Source: Sthenelais limicola (Eukaryota > Annelida > Polychaeta > Phyllodocida > Sigalionidae). Taken from it: 64,000 nucleotides of DNA. The stretch covers positions 153,925,517 to 153,989,516 of the forward strand of contig OW804095.1 of NCBI GenBank assembly GCA_942159475.1, in the 5' to 3' direction. The notes beneath the pieces were generated by a model that was not told the origin of the DNA, searched no databases, and saw nothing but the letters and a program-made list of their open reading frames with translations. Below, piece after piece: positions 11,066-21,826 of this stretch (its first letter is position 1; each line of letters begins with the position of its first letter). Made by a program: the position numbers and the translations under genes.

Positions 11066-11334
11066 TCTGCTCCCCCACCCTTCCCCCGACCCCCTACCCC
11101 TTTGAGCATACAGTATGAGGGGGGAGGTGGAAGGTAAAGACTAAGTTGAGGATTGATGGTCTGTGCTGGGTTTTTGTGAAGTAAACGCGGGGTATCAGTA
11201 GCGACCTGCTGCTGGCCGTGCGGCATATATTAGCATTGCTGCCTGTCTGTGTGTATGTGTGTGTGTGAGGGCGGGGGTGTAGGGGTGGGGGGACTATATA
11301 GCTGGGCAGACATTGCTATGGTTTCTACTTATAT
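11066..11334. other. No gene seen
   Basis: G-rich unique sequence with a short (GT)n stretch near 11250. No feature is recognised. Confidence 0.5.
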
Positions 11335-11550
11335 GGGGGAACTAGCCTGAAAAAGTACAAATCTAAAGTCTTCCCAAATACCCCAAACTTAGCCTCACAA
11401 TTAGGATCAAGATACAGTTCAATAAAATCTAAAGATGTGTTTAAATCAAGGCAATACAATATATATAAACTTACACATGGTATTTATCCTTTTTCAGCCT
11501 AATTTAGAATTTAAAAAGAATTGTCAAGCTGCCTATTGTACTTGGTGACC
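11335..11550 (-). mobile_element. Highly decayed M1 copy
   Basis: The interior keeps the order of M1 landmarks in minus orientation: GATACAGTTCAAT, TCAAGGCAATAC, TTTTTCAGCCTAATTTAG and AGCTGCCTATTGTAC. The ends are barely recognisable. It is far more diverged than the other copies, so the family has been present for a long time. Confidence 0.6.
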
Positions 11551-11658
11551 TGCCTCATATTGCTGTGATGTAACTCACATTGTAGTGCATTCACCCGATG
11601 GACCTTTACCGCCCTGCACATTCACCCTAACCAGTAAACAATGTGTATTGAGGGACGT

Positions 11659-11739
11659 GTCCTTACAGGCAGTTATTGTTCTCTCAGTGCATTATAGAGC
11701 TATAATGCCCTGAGGGAACTATAACTGCTCTGTGAGGAC
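11659..11739. repeat. 81-bp near-perfect palindrome
   Basis: The arms run outwards from AGAGCT at the centre. The left arm contains GTTATTGTTCTCTCAGTGCA and the right arm its near-complement TGCCCTGAGGGAACTATAAC. Most of one arm recurs at 12118-12165. Confidence 0.85.
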
Positions 11740-12031
11740 ATTATAGAGCTATAAGGTACACACATTCACTACTGAGACCCGAAGGCTGTTCATTACTAGT
11801 AACACGGTAATTGACTAGTACATTACTGGCACATTATCATGCCGATGCAAGTTTGGTGACGCAAGATTGCCGGAGTGAGTGCTTTCTTTCTCGATTGTTT
11901 CACCTGCTTCTAGTTATATTCCTCTTGTAAGAAAACTAGATATGATAAATTATATTATTATCTTTTTAATTAAGCACGTTTTACATGCAAAATTAGGCAT
12001 GTATAAGAATCAACTTATGGGACTCGTTTTT

Positions 12032-12092
12032 CGCATGGACGCGTAAGTAAAGAACTCAATCTACGATCTTGTTCTTTACTATGTGCCATGCG
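12032..12092. repeat. Hairpin with arms of about 22 bp
   Basis: GCATGGACGCGTAAGTAAAG pairs with CTTTACTATGTGCCATGC across a loop of about 15 bases. It lies between the palindrome at 11659 and its half-copy at 12118. Confidence 0.7.
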
Positions 12093-12117
12093 TCAACTCA
12101 TCCAATAAGTGCTAAAT

Positions 12118-12165
12118 AATGCACTGAGAGAACTATAACTGCCCTAGGAGGACATTATTAGGTGG
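12118..12165. repeat. Half copy of the 11659 palindrome
   Basis: ATGCACTGAGAGAACTATAA, then CTGCCC and GAGGACATTAT, match one arm of 11659-11739. Confidence 0.7.
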
Positions 12166-12169
12166 TTAG

Positions 12170-12275
12170 ATCCTTAGGCTATGGTCGTGGATTTGCTAAG
12201 GCTCCCGGGAACGAAGCTGAGGTGAAGCCCAGGTTTGTTTAAGGACCCTTAGACAAAACGAAGGACCATAACCTT
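12170..12275. repeat. Imperfect hairpin
   Basis: CCTTAGGCTATGGTCGTGG on the left pairs imperfectly with ACGAAGGACCATAACCTTGG on the right. A CCCGGG lies near the apex. Confidence 0.55.
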
Positions 12276-12339
12276 GGGCTATACAATATGTAGAAAGTAT
12301 ATACTATTCAGTCATATTGTACGGACATATGTAGTACAT

Positions 12340-12545
12340 ACAATATATATATAATAGATACATAGATATATATATAATAGATACATAGATATAATATATA
12401 ATATAATATATCTAATAGATACATATATATAATATATAATATAATAGATACATATATATAATATATAATATAATATATATAATAGACACATATATATATA
12501 ATATGATATATATAATAGACACATATATAATTTAATATATATAAT
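12340..12545. repeat. AT-rich microsatellite (TR5)
   Basis: Repeats of ATATATAATAGATACAT-like units and (AT)n. Simple sequence, no coding value. Confidence 0.95.
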
Positions 12546-13128
12546 AGATTCTATTAATTTTGGCCCTACTTGTATATGATGAGTAGTATTGAAGGCTGCG
12601 AGGCCGTGATAAAAGTTCTAGTACAGTCGAGAAGGGCATCTAACTCTGATTTATCCTCCAACTTCTGTTTTTATGGTTGTAGGGGGCCCATTTCACAATA
12701 TGGCGGCTCAAGGGCTGGGCGATAATAGAATTAGTTGCCTGCAGATTGGTAATGGAGGGAGGGAGGGAGCGGGAAGGGCATGGCGGGAGGGAGGGAGAGG
12801 GAAGGGCATGTCCTCTCGGCCACCACAGTAGCTTGTAGTTAGTTAGTGGCTGATAGCTTTAGACAGGAGTTGTATGTCTAGAGGATATATGTGTATGTGG
12901 GAGGGGGAGGGGGAGAAAGGGGGAGGGTGGGGGAGAATATAAACAATTAGACCAGGTTTGGTCAGATTCTGGGGTGTATTTTTTCACAATAGACCATGGC
13001 AATCACTTCCGGCAACTTCCGGGGGTTATAGACCTCGAAAGAACTGGTAAATAAAAGGTCTAGAGGTCGGTGAATCTTTTTTTTTAATAGCCCTCAGTCG
13101 AATCTGACCAAATCGGGTCTAAAAGCAC
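12546..13128. other. No gene seen; G-rich patches
   Basis: Unique sequence with GGGAGGGAGGGAG-type patches near 12750-12800 and 12895-12940. These could form G-quadruplexes on the plus strand. Confidence 0.5.
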
Positions 13129-13251
13129 TAATACCCTCGGTTTTGGATGGTCTGGGTGGTCTATTGCCTGGTGGAAATTCTCGGGGCTAACGCCCCTCGA
13201 ATTGTCGACCAGGCTATAGACCACCCAGACCATCCAAAACCTCGGGTATTA
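13129..13251. repeat. 123-bp long hairpin with a GGGGCTAACGCCCC apex
   Basis: The outer arms of about 44 bases are near perfect: TTTTGGATGGTCTGGGTGGT on the left, ACCACCCAGACCATCCAAAA on the right. The inner part is itself palindromic around CTCGGGGCTAACGCCCCTCG, so nearly the whole segment folds. The open frame through it is a by-product. Confidence 0.92.
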
Positions 13252-13256
13252 TTGCT

Positions 13257-13620
13257 ATATTGGAGATTTGCATGTCTCACTGCGCATGTCTGTCACAGTG
13301 CATGCTGGGATGTATTCAGTTCAAATCTGACATACATATATTTAGCAATACTTTTAACTAATATTGCAAGGACATTTTCATCAATTTTTGCTTGTGTAAA
13401 TGAGCTATGAAACCCTAATCCATGATGGAAAACTAAAGTCTTTATTATGGAAATGGCCATTTATATGAGACCACAAGTTTCTAACCACTCATTAGGACAA
13501 TAAGTTGGAAGTTTGTTATGGCCCATTTTGTAAAGTTTTTCCTGTCAAAACATGGCCCATAGGTTCCACAGTTCAGTTGTAGCCGTGTTGTTTTGCACCA
13601 TTTTTTTTGCTTATTTACAT
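13257..13620. mobile_element. M3-like element, diverged copy
   Basis: The left end has GGAGATTTGCATGTCTCACT then GCGCATG, matching the M3 ends at 54930-55237. The interior shares TCTGACATA..ATATTTAGCAAT and CTTGTGTAAATGA..CTATGAAA with the copy at 24344. The right end is degraded. It directly abuts the hairpin at 13129-13251. Confidence 0.65.
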
Positions 13621-13973
13621 ACTTTTTGGGCATGCGCAATGAGACATAAACAAGTCAGGGTGGCAGGTTTCAATATCAAGAAGATTATGGAGGACATTTG
13701 CTGATAATAAACCAACCAGTTCTGTATGTGTTGTGCACATCCTCTCCCAAGATTGTGCTGTAAAGGTAACACTATGTTATAGATTTAAGGACACATATTT
13801 CTTTAGGCATTGCTTGAGTCTTTTCTCTAGACAAAAAAGAGAACTTTGAACTTCCCCGATTTTACCAAGTCTTCAGGACGACCCTGTATACACTGTTATA
13901 TATATGGGGTCGTCTGTGTTGGGTATCTACTTGTCATTGTATTATATCCTTCTTATTCTTACCCTATGGTTTC
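13621..13973. other. No gene seen
   Basis: AT-rich unique sequence. A second GCATGCGCAATGAGACAT at about 13632 is the inverse of the M3 left end and may mark the true right boundary of the preceding element. Confidence 0.4.
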
Positions 13974-14100
13974 AAAGCGATACCGGGAAGATCTCAGCGT
14001 AATGTTACATTGAGAGGCACCATTCCTCTTCAGTATTACATTAAACAGAAATTACATGCTTATTGAATAAAAGTTTTATAATAATAAAATAATATTTTAT
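13974..14100 (+). mobile_element. Retroelement 3' end (copy 1)
   Basis: GGGAAGATCTCAGCGTAATG through TTGAATAAAAGTTTTATAAT, then an (ATA)n-like tail. A relative in the same orientation lies at 44131-44250. The AATAAA-like signal and simple tail suggest the 3' end of a SINE or LINE. The family is not identified. Confidence 0.5.
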
Positions 14101-14617
14101 TATGATGAGGCTTGGGATCGGTACACTACTACCCAACTGCAGTACATGTTACATTATCATAGTATGTAGAGTTGTATACGTTGTGCCGTATACAACTCCA
14201 TGCTCTGAGTAGCATCCCAAAGCCGCCTATAACAGCGTAGCCGCCAAAAGTAGGCCCAACTTAGGGGAATCACGCGGTTGGATAGATCAGTTGTCAACGC
14301 AGACAGAATGGGAGTTGGAATGGTGAAATTAGATCAAAATGAAGGAAATGAACTAAAATGCTTTATTTTCATTCAAGTGTATCATTTGTTAAAGCATTAC
14401 TGGAGTTTTAAAACAATTTAAAACTCCGAAAACGTTGGAAATTGATTCGAAAATGCCCGCAGTAGTCGCAGTGGCCAAATGACAACAAAATGCTCTGCAG
14501 ATCGTCATGAATGTCGTAACTTTCAACAGATCTGCAGATCATATAAGGTTGTAATTTGGTAATATTTCTACAAAATATACATTCTTTAATCTTATGTAAA
14601 GCGTATATAATAAATTA
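14101..14617. other. No gene seen; perfect 12-bp hairpin
   Basis: GAGTTGTATACG at 14169-14180 and its exact complement at 14187-14198 enclose TTGTGC. The rest is unique AT-rich sequence without a recognisable ORF. Confidence 0.6.
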
Positions 14618-14759
14618 GATAAATCACTTGTGGGTCTTCGTAGCTTGGAATATCGCACTCGTTGCAACCGAGCAACACACTCAGCCTTCAGCTTCGTGTG
14701 TTGCACTGTTGCAACTCGTGTGATATTCCCGCTCCCTCAGACCCACTAGTGACTTATCC
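14618..14759. repeat. 142-bp imperfect hairpin
   Basis: The left arm runs GATAAATCACTTGTGGGTCT ... GGAATATCGCACTCGTTGCA and the right arm is its imperfect reverse complement (GCAACTCGTGTGATATTCC ... AGACCCACTAGTGACTTATC). Architecture resembles the hairpins at 13129, 28842 and 30146, with different arm sequence. Confidence 0.85.
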
Positions 14760-15109
14760 TGTATTTACCTTATATAGATCTTGTGAGAGAATTTGTTCAA
14801 ATGGTGCACAAGTACTGGCATGTTGGCAGTGTTAGGAAGAGAGCAGGAGGTTTGCACACACAACCAAAAACAAATTTGGCTGCCACCCCTGTGGTAGGTA
14901 TTATCCACACAATCCAATATGGCGGCCGGTGGGAGACAAGGATGTTTTAATCTCTCTGCTACTATTAGCATTAGATCGATGCATAATACATTGTTATACG
15001 ATGTGAGGAGTTCATTCTGAAGACATTAGTGTATTTCAAGGTCATTTCCATGGACTTTGTCCACTCAGTGTGCAACACACATTTTGCTACACCTGCCAAA
15101 CATCTGGAC
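14760..15109. other. No gene seen
   Basis: Unique sequence leading into the 39-bp array. A minus-strand open frame of 68 codons is not recognised. Confidence 0.5.
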
Positions 15110-16975
15110 TATACCTGGTGCACTCAATGTATGCACCACAGTACACGCTACACCTGGCTTAGACCTGGTGCACTCACTGTATGCACCACAGTGCATGTTA
15201 CACCTGGTGCACTCACTGTATGCACCACAGTGCACGCTACACCTGGCTTAGACCTGGTGCACTCAGTGTATGAAACACAGTGCATGTTACACCTGGTGCA
15301 CTCAGTGTATGCACCACAGTGCATGTTACACCTGGTGCACTCAGTGTATGCACCACAGTGCACGCTACACCTGATGCACTCAGTCTATGCACCACAGAGC
15401 ATGTTACACCTGGTGCACTCAGTCTATGCACCACAGTGCACGTTACACCTGGTGCACTCAGTGTATGCACCACAGTGCACGTTACACCTGGTGCACTCAG
15501 TGTAAGCACCACAGTGCACGTTACACCTGGTGCACTCAGTGTATGCACCACAGTGCACGTTACACCTGGTGCACTCAGTCTATGCACCACAGTGCATGTT
15601 ACACCTGGTGCACTCAGTCTATGCACCACAGTGCATGCTACACCTGGTGCACTCAGTGTAAGCACCACAGTACACGCTACACCTGGTGCACTCAGTGTAT
15701 GCACCACAGTACACGCTACACCTGGTGCACTCAGTGTATGCACCACAGTGCACGTTACACCTGGTGCACTCAGTGTATGCACCACAGTGCATGTTACACC
15801 TGATGCACTCAGTCTATGCACCACAGTGCACGTTACACCTGGTGCACTCAGTGTATGCACCACAGTGCACGCTACACCTGGTGCACTCAGTGTATGCACC
15901 ACAGTGCACGCTACACCTGGTGCACTCAGTGTATGCACCACAGTGCACGTTACACCTGGTGCACTCAGTCTATGCACCACAGTGCACGTTACACCTGGTG
16001 CACTCAGTGTATGCACCACAGTGCACGTTACACCTGATGCACTCAGTCTATGCACCACAGTGCACGTTACACCTGGTGCACTCAGTGTATGCACCACATT
16101 ACACGCTACACCTGATGCACTCAGTCTATGCACCACAGTACATGCTAGACCTGGTGCACTCAGTCTATGCACCACAGTGCATGCTACACCTGGTGCACTC
16201 AGTCTATGCACCACAGTACATGCTAGACCTGGTGCACTCAGTGTATGCACCACAGTGCACGCTACACCTGGTGCACTCAGTCTATGCACCACAGTACATG
16301 CTACACCTGGTGCACCCAGTGTATGCACCACAGTACACGCTACACCTGGTGCACTCAGTGTATGCACCACAGTGCATGCTACACCTGGTGCACTCAGTAC
16401 ATACACCACAGTGCACGTTACACCTGGTGCACTCAGTGTAAGCACCACAGTACACGCTACACCTGGTGCACTCAGTGTATGCACCACAGTGCATGCTACA
16501 CCTGGTGCACTCAGTACATACACCACAGTGCATGTTACACCTGGTGCACTCAGTGTATGCACCACAGTACACGCTACACCTGGTGCACTCAGTCTATGCA
16601 CCACAGTGCACGCTACACCTGGTGCACTCAGTGTATGCACCACAGTGCATGTTACACCTGGTGCACTCAGTCTATGCACCACAGTGCATGTTACACCTGG
16701 TGCAATCACTGTATGTACCACAGTGCACGCTACACCTGGTGCACTCAGTCTATGCACCACAGTGCATGTTACACCTGGTGCACTCAGTGTATGCACCACA
16801 GTGCACGCTACACCTGGTGCACTCAGTGTATGCACCACAGTGCATGCTACACCTGGTGCACTCAGTCTATGCACCACAGTGCATGTTACACCTGGTGCAC
16901 TCAGTGTATGCACCACAGTGCACGCTACACCTGGTGCACTTAGTCTATGCACCACAGTGCATGTTACACCTGGCT
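15110..16975. repeat. Minisatellite, 39-bp unit, about 48 copies (TR6)
   Basis: The unit begins GTGCACTCAGTGTATGCACC and ends TTACACCTG. Two early junctions carry an extra CTTAGACCTG (near 15156 and 15244). Variants (GTG/CTG in the Cys/Leu position, CACG/CATG, GTTA/GCTA) are shuffled along the array. Several frames on both strands stay open for hundreds of codons because 39 is divisible by three, which is not evidence of a gene. Each unit contains the E-box CACCTG inside CACCTGGTG. Confidence 0.98.
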
Positions 16976-17323
16976 TACATCTCCCCCACCTCCCACTCTA
17001 TTTCTACCACTACATACAATTCTCACTGTTTTTCCCCCATAAAATGCCACGCAAGGCCTTGGGTCGGGACATACAGATATGTATGTGGGAGAATAATGTC
17101 CTTTAGAATATGATTTCCATGTAATTTCGTACTTTATATTACTATGATGTGTAATCACGAATATGTAAAGCCTTTGTAAACCGATGTCATGCTTTTAAAA
17201 GCAAATCTTATCAAACTGAAGAAATGAATGTAATCTAAAGGAGTTAAGTTTTGTTTAATCCCTGAGTAAATAACTATTTCTATGGTTGTTTAATTATATC
17301 AGTAGATGGAATAATCGTTACAG
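16976..17323. other. No gene seen
   Basis: Unique flank of the 39-bp array; AT-rich with no recognisable ORF. Confidence 0.5.
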
Positions 17324-17558
17324 GGGTCAGACTTTCAGAAAATGTGCAATTGGCAGCTCTACATATTTAGTAATTTCTGCTAAAATCTGCTAAATAATGA
17401 TGAATTTGGAGTATATCTGAGTATATTTGGTACCGCATTGATTTAAAGTATCAGTTCTGTTATGTTAAACAGCATTTTGAAGCTCATTTTTGTCTTAAAT
17501 ATGGGCTATTTGAGAGGATTGGTGAAGGCGAATTGTACGTTTTCTGAAAATCTGACCC
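17324..17558 (+). mobile_element. M1 element, subfamily B
   Basis: Complete 235-bp copy. The flanking tetramers (ACAG and ACGT) are not a clean TSD. Confidence 0.9.
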
Positions 17559-17989
17559 ACGTAAAGCCTTGATTACATTGTCTGCCTGTAGACGACCCAG
17601 TGTAGCCGTGTCCTGGGTCGGACCCACATTGTCTCTACTTAATCAAATGTATAGCGCACGCGGAGGAGGAGGAGGAGGTATTTTTCTGGTTTCATATCTC
17701 ACTACAGAGTTTTTACCCGCGCTTTGAAGTGTTGCACTTAGTGTTTAAGTGGTGGGGGAGAGTTAAAGGTACGGATGGGTGGATAGAGTGAGGGGAAGAA
17801 CAAGGGGAAATAGTAGAGAGAGAGACATATGGAGACAGAGAAATAGGGGGAATATAGGGGGGGATATAGGTAGAGTGGGTGGGAACATGGCGGGGCGGGG
17901 GGCGAACAAGTGGGACATGTCAAGCACGAGAGACAAGCAGGTGGAGAGGGGTTGAACATGGGCGAGGGCAGAGAGTGGCGAAGATGGAG

Positions 17990-18580
17990 GAGAGAGAGAA
18001 CAAACAGGGAGAAGAGAGAGAGGAGAGAGAGGAGAGAGAGAGGAGAGAGAGGAGAGAGAGGAGAGAGAGGAGAGAGAGGGAGAGGGGAGAGAGAGGAGAG
18101 AGAGGAGAGAGGAGAGAGAGGAGAGAGGGGAGAGAGAGGAGAGAGGGGAGAGAGAGGGAGAGAGGGAGAGAAAGGAGAGAGGGGAGGGAGAAGAGAGAAA
18201 GGAGAGAGAGAGGAGAGAGAGGAGAGAGGAGAGAGAGGAGAGAGAGGAGAGAGAGGAGAGAGAGGAGAGAGGAGAGAGAGGAGAGAGAGGAGAGAGAGGA
18301 GAGGGAGGAGAGGGAGATGACAGGGAAGAGGCAGAGAGAGAGGAGAGAGAGGAGAGAGGAGAGAGAGGAGAGAGAGGAGAGAGAGGAGAGAGAGGAGAGA
18401 GAGGAGAGAGAGGAGAGAGAGGAGAGAGAGGAGAGAGAGGAGAGGGAGGAGAGGGAGATGACAGGGAAGAGGCAGAGAGAGAGGAGAGAGAGGAGAGAGA
18501 TAGGGAGAGAGTGAGAAGGAGAGAGAGGAGACAGAGAGTGTGGTGAAAGAGACGAGAGAGGGAGAGAGAGGAGAGAGAAG
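17990..18580. repeat. Polypurine (GA) tract (TR7)
   Basis: Dominated by GAGAGAGGA units of 8-10 bases. A segment with GGGAGATGACAGGGAAGAGG occurs twice (near 18305 and 18452), showing an internal duplication of about 147 bp. Long Arg/Glu-rich frames are artefacts. Confidence 0.95.
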
Positions 18581-18779
18581 TAAAGATGTCTTTAACAAGA
18601 GAAACGGAAAAGTAACATCAGAGCTACAGGAGGAGGAGGCAGGTGGGAGAGACTTAGAGTTGGAAGAAAAAGCTGAAATTGTATCCCATTCAATGATGCA
18701 GTGAAAAACCAGTTACAAGAGCTTAGCAGCGGTAGAGCACACCAGTGGACACAGAATACATCTCTATAACATCACGCAT

Positions 18780-19377
18780 GGGTCAGACCTTCAGAACATG
18801 TACAATCCGCCGCTCTACACATGTATTATTTGCTGCTAAATTAGACTGATATATTTGTGATTTGTTCCTGGAAAATGAGTCACAAGTCGCAAAATTGATA
18901 TTTTTCAAAGTGTTTTTATCACAAGATATCTGTATTGAAATGTTCTGATTTTTAGAGGGTTTAGCACTTATTCTCATATGAATCCATGTAACAAATTATA
19001 TGTATTAATGTATTAATTATATTTATGCAATTTGAAGGCTTTCCTATGGAGTATATTTAGTTACTTTACTGGTAGTTACCCATCCAGAAACAATGCAAGC
19101 TTTTTTCTTAAAAATAAAAATATCAAACTTAAAATATAGAAAATACATATTAGGTGTCCTAGTGTTTACTATCATTGGAATCGGCTTGATCTCCCCTTTT
19201 CGAATTTGGTGATGTCTCAAAATCCTTATTTTGTGAAATGATGTATTTTCCTAAAACGGATCACATAATTATTTGCCATTGCATTGATTCTAGCAATCAG
19301 TTATGTTGAACTGTATTTTAAACTTTATTTTTGTCTGAAATTTGGGTTATTTGAATTGTACATTTTCTGATGAATTC
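18780..19377 (+). mobile_element. M1 element split by an M4 insertion
   Basis: The left part (18780-18848) has GGGTCAGACCTTCAGAACAT and the subfamily lead-in up to GCTAAATTAGACTG. The right part (about 19272-19377) resumes with GCCATTGCATTGATTCTAGC through TTGTACATTTTCTGA. Between them sits an M4 copy. The right terminus is altered (CTGATGAATTCTCCC), as in the M1 copy at 36465. Confidence 0.85.
18850..19264. mobile_element. M4 element nested inside M1
   Basis: The left end has TTGTGATTTGTTCCTGGAAA then ATGAGTCACAAGTCGC. The right end has TGTATTTTCCTAAAACGGAT then CACA. The interior is in the opposite orientation to the copy at 47988. Confidence 0.85.
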
Positions 19378-19392
19378 TCCCACACAGCATAA

Positions 19393-19627
19393 GGGTCAGA
19401 TTTTCAGAAAATGTACAACCGGCAGATCTACATATTTAGCAATTTCTGCTAAATTAGAATGAAAAATGGTCAACACTAGGCATATCTGAATATATTTAGT
19501 ATTGCCTTGATTCAAACAATCTGCTCGGTTATGTTAAACTGAATTTTGAACATCATTATTGTCTTAAACTTGTGTTATTTGAGATGATTGCTGAAGACAA
19601 ATTGTACATTTTCTGAAAATGTGACCC
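19393..19627 (+). mobile_element. M1 element, mixed A/B interior
   Basis: Complete copy with perfect TSD ATAA (19389-19392 and 19628-19631). This is one of the informative non-ATAT duplications. Confidence 0.94.
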
Positions 19628-19976
19628 ATAATCAGAGAAACCTTCCTCTTACATCCTCAAATCAGTCCTGAGAGAGCGTAGGCAGGAGAAAGCCACAATT
19701 AATGGTACATATATAAAGTCCTCCTCCCCCATGTATTATATCCATGCAGTAGATACATATACTACTCCTCCAGTAGTCGGATTAAGCTAATCCCAGGTGA
19801 TTATCTACTCTCTATGCTGTACATTACCGTATCTATCTACATTTACACTGTAGACAGAGGCGGATGTATTTGTTATAATCTCTCTATATGCAGCAGGTCT
19901 CTTGTGCTCAACATATGTTCGCTTCTGCAGGCTCAGTGGAGAAACACAGATTGTGTTCCCAGTCTTATATATATAT
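19628..19976. other. No gene seen
   Basis: Unique sequence between two M1 copies, ending in a short (AT)n used as the next insertion target. Confidence 0.5.
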
Positions 19977-20352
19977 GGGTCAGATTTTCAGAAAATGTAC
20001 AGTTAGGAGCTCTACACATCTTGGAAATTCTCCTAAATTAGGCTGGAAAATGAAGAATACCGGGTATATCTGAGTATATTTGGTATTGCATTGATTAAAA
20101 TATCAGTTCTGTTATGTTAAAGTGCATGTTGAAGCTGATTTTTTGCCTTAAACTCATTGCCCTGAAGAAGGTCACTGCTTAGACCGAAACGCATTGGGAT
20201 AAAGCCCTATTTATCTACCTACAATAAAGAACATATACAGAAACTACAGGAGTCCTTGTTTATATGGAGTATACAACATAACTACATCTTTTGCCTTAAA
20301 TTTTGATTATGAAGGCTGAAGGCGAATTGTACATTTATTGAAAATCCGACCT
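19977..20352 (+). mobile_element. M1 element, subfamily B, split by a retroelement end
   Basis: TIRs are at both ends (the right one with substitutions, CCGACCT) and flanks are ATAT/ATAT. The interior is interrupted by a 136-bp insertion at 20153-20288 bounded by a 12-bp duplication. Confidence 0.9.
20153..20288 (+). mobile_element. Short retroelement insertion with 12-bp TSD and hammerhead-like core
   Basis: TTTTGCCTTAAA at 20141-20152 is repeated exactly at 20289-20300, a target-site duplication typical of target-primed reverse transcription. The insert starts near CCCTGAAGAAGGTCACTGC and continues TTAGACCGAAACGC. This has the order CUGANGA, a stem (GGTC/GACC), then GAAAC, as in the hammerhead ribozyme core reported for Penelope-like elements. 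AATAAAGAACAT follows. Most likely a 5'-truncated Penelope-like end. Stem I pairing is weak by eye, so activity is doubtful. Confidence 0.6.
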
Positions 20353-20358
20353 ATATAT

Positions 20359-20598
20359 GGGTCAGATTTTCAGAGAATGTACAATTGGCAGCTGTACACT
20401 TTTAATAAATTCTGCTAAATTAGGCTGCAATTTGGTCAATACTAGGTTAATTCGAGTATATTCAGCATTGCATTAATTCTACGAATCTGTTTGGTTAGGT
20501 TGAACTGTATTTTGAACTTTTTTTCGTCCGAAATTTGGGTTATTTGAGAGGATTGGTGAAGGTGAATTGTAGGCCTACATTTTCTGAAAATCTGACCG
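20359..20598 (+). mobile_element. M1 element, subfamily A
   Basis: Starts six bases after the previous copy, sharing the ATATAT between them. TSD ATAT at 20355-20358 and 20599-20602. Contains a short GTAGGCCTACAT expansion in the right TIR. Confidence 0.93.
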
Positions 20599-20653
20599 AT
20601 ATGCCTTTCACTAATTCCTCCATCTGTTCTGTATAGGGGAATACAAATACTTA

Positions 20654-20973
20654 TATATGTGTGATGTGAAAAATGATTCACATGTCGCAAAATTGAAATT
20701 TCTTTTAAGTGATTTATTCAAGGATGGTTATATTGGTAGGAATGTTTGTATATCCAAGGCATAAAGCTGTAATGCATGAAGTGAGTGTCCACCCAGATAT
20801 ATTTCCCACTTTTAAAAAATATAAATATAAAACTTGAAATAGAGAAATACTTATTAGCTTCCTGTCTTTATGTTTACCTTCATTAGTATAGGCTTGATGT
20901 CATCGTTTCAGATATGATAATATCTTAAAATCCATTTTTTGCGACTCATTGTGACTCGTTTCCATGGACATAT
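20654..20973. mobile_element. M4 element
   Basis: The left end reads TGTGTGATGTGAAAAATGAT then TCACATGTCGCAAAATTG. The right end is TTTTTTGCGACTCATTGTGA then CTCGTTTCCATGGACATAT. It abuts the M1 copy that starts at 20974. Confidence 0.8.
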
Positions 20974-21206
20974 GGGTCAGATTTTCAGAAAATGTACAAT
21001 TCACCTTCCCAAATCCTCTCAAGTAACCCCTATAAGACACAAACGGGCTTTAAAATGCAGTTTAACGTGACAAAACAGATACTTTAAATCAATGCGATAC
21101 CAATTATACTCAGATATACCCAGTATTTATTTTTTCTCAGCCAAATTTAGCAGAGTTTACTGAATGTGTAGATCTGCCAATTGTACATTTTCTGAAAATC
21201 TGACCT
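20974..21206 (-). mobile_element. M1 element, subfamily B
   Basis: Complete copy with ATAT on both sides (20970-20973 and 21207-21210). Confidence 0.93.
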
Positions 21207-21222
21207 ATATATATATATATAT

Positions 21223-21456
21223 GGGTCAGATTTTCAGAAAATGTACAATTCAACTTCGCCAATTCTCTCAAATAACCCACATTTCAGACGAAAATATATT
21301 TCAAAATACAGTTCAACCTAACCAAACAGATTGCAAGAATCAGCGCAATGCCAAATATACTTGAATTTACCTAGTATGGACCAAATTGAGCCTAAGTTAG
21401 CATAATTTACTAAATGTGTACAGCTGCCAATTGTACATTTTCTGAAAATCTGACCC
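21223..21456 (-). mobile_element. M1 element, subfamily A
   Basis: Complete copy, separated from the previous one only by (AT)n. ATAT flanks both ends. Confidence 0.94.
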
Positions 21457-21564
21457 ATATATGTCAAAGAAACATACATGTGTTGTGCAACAGGCCATGT
21501 GGTATTATATGTGAGTTAACATAGCTACCATGCCTGCCCCGTGATTACCCTGTAGTTCATGTAC

Positions 21565-21800
21565 GGGTCAGATCAACACCAATTGTACAGTTTACAGCTC
21601 TACACATTGAGTAAATTCTACAAAACTACGCTAAACAATGAGGAATACTGGGTATATCTGAGTATATTTGATAATTCCTTGATTCAAAGAATCAGTGCGA
21701 GTATTTTAAACTGATTTTTCAACCTAATTTTGTGTTCAATATGGGTTATTCGGACGGAGTTTGTGGAGGTGAATTGTACATTTTCTGGGAACTTCAGCCC
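21565..21800 (+). mobile_element. M1 element, diverged B-type
   Basis: GGGTCAGAT at the left, then substitutions. The interior keeps ACAGCTCTACACATTGAGTA and GGTATATCTGAGTATATTTG. The right end is GAATTGTACATTTTCTGGGA followed by a degraded terminus. Confidence 0.8.
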
Positions 21801-21826
21801 TGAGGAGCCTTGCCCTCCATATCTAT

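Noticed and set aside
15237..17106. Open frames of 572 and 608 codons on opposite strands
   Set aside because: They are translations of the 39-bp minisatellite. Several frames on both strands are open because the unit is a multiple of three and carries no stop.
21223..21456. M1 TIR extended by ATAT
   Set aside because: Many copies have ATAT outside the TIR, but copies with AGAA, ATGA, ACAT, ATAA and CTAT show that these bases are target duplication.
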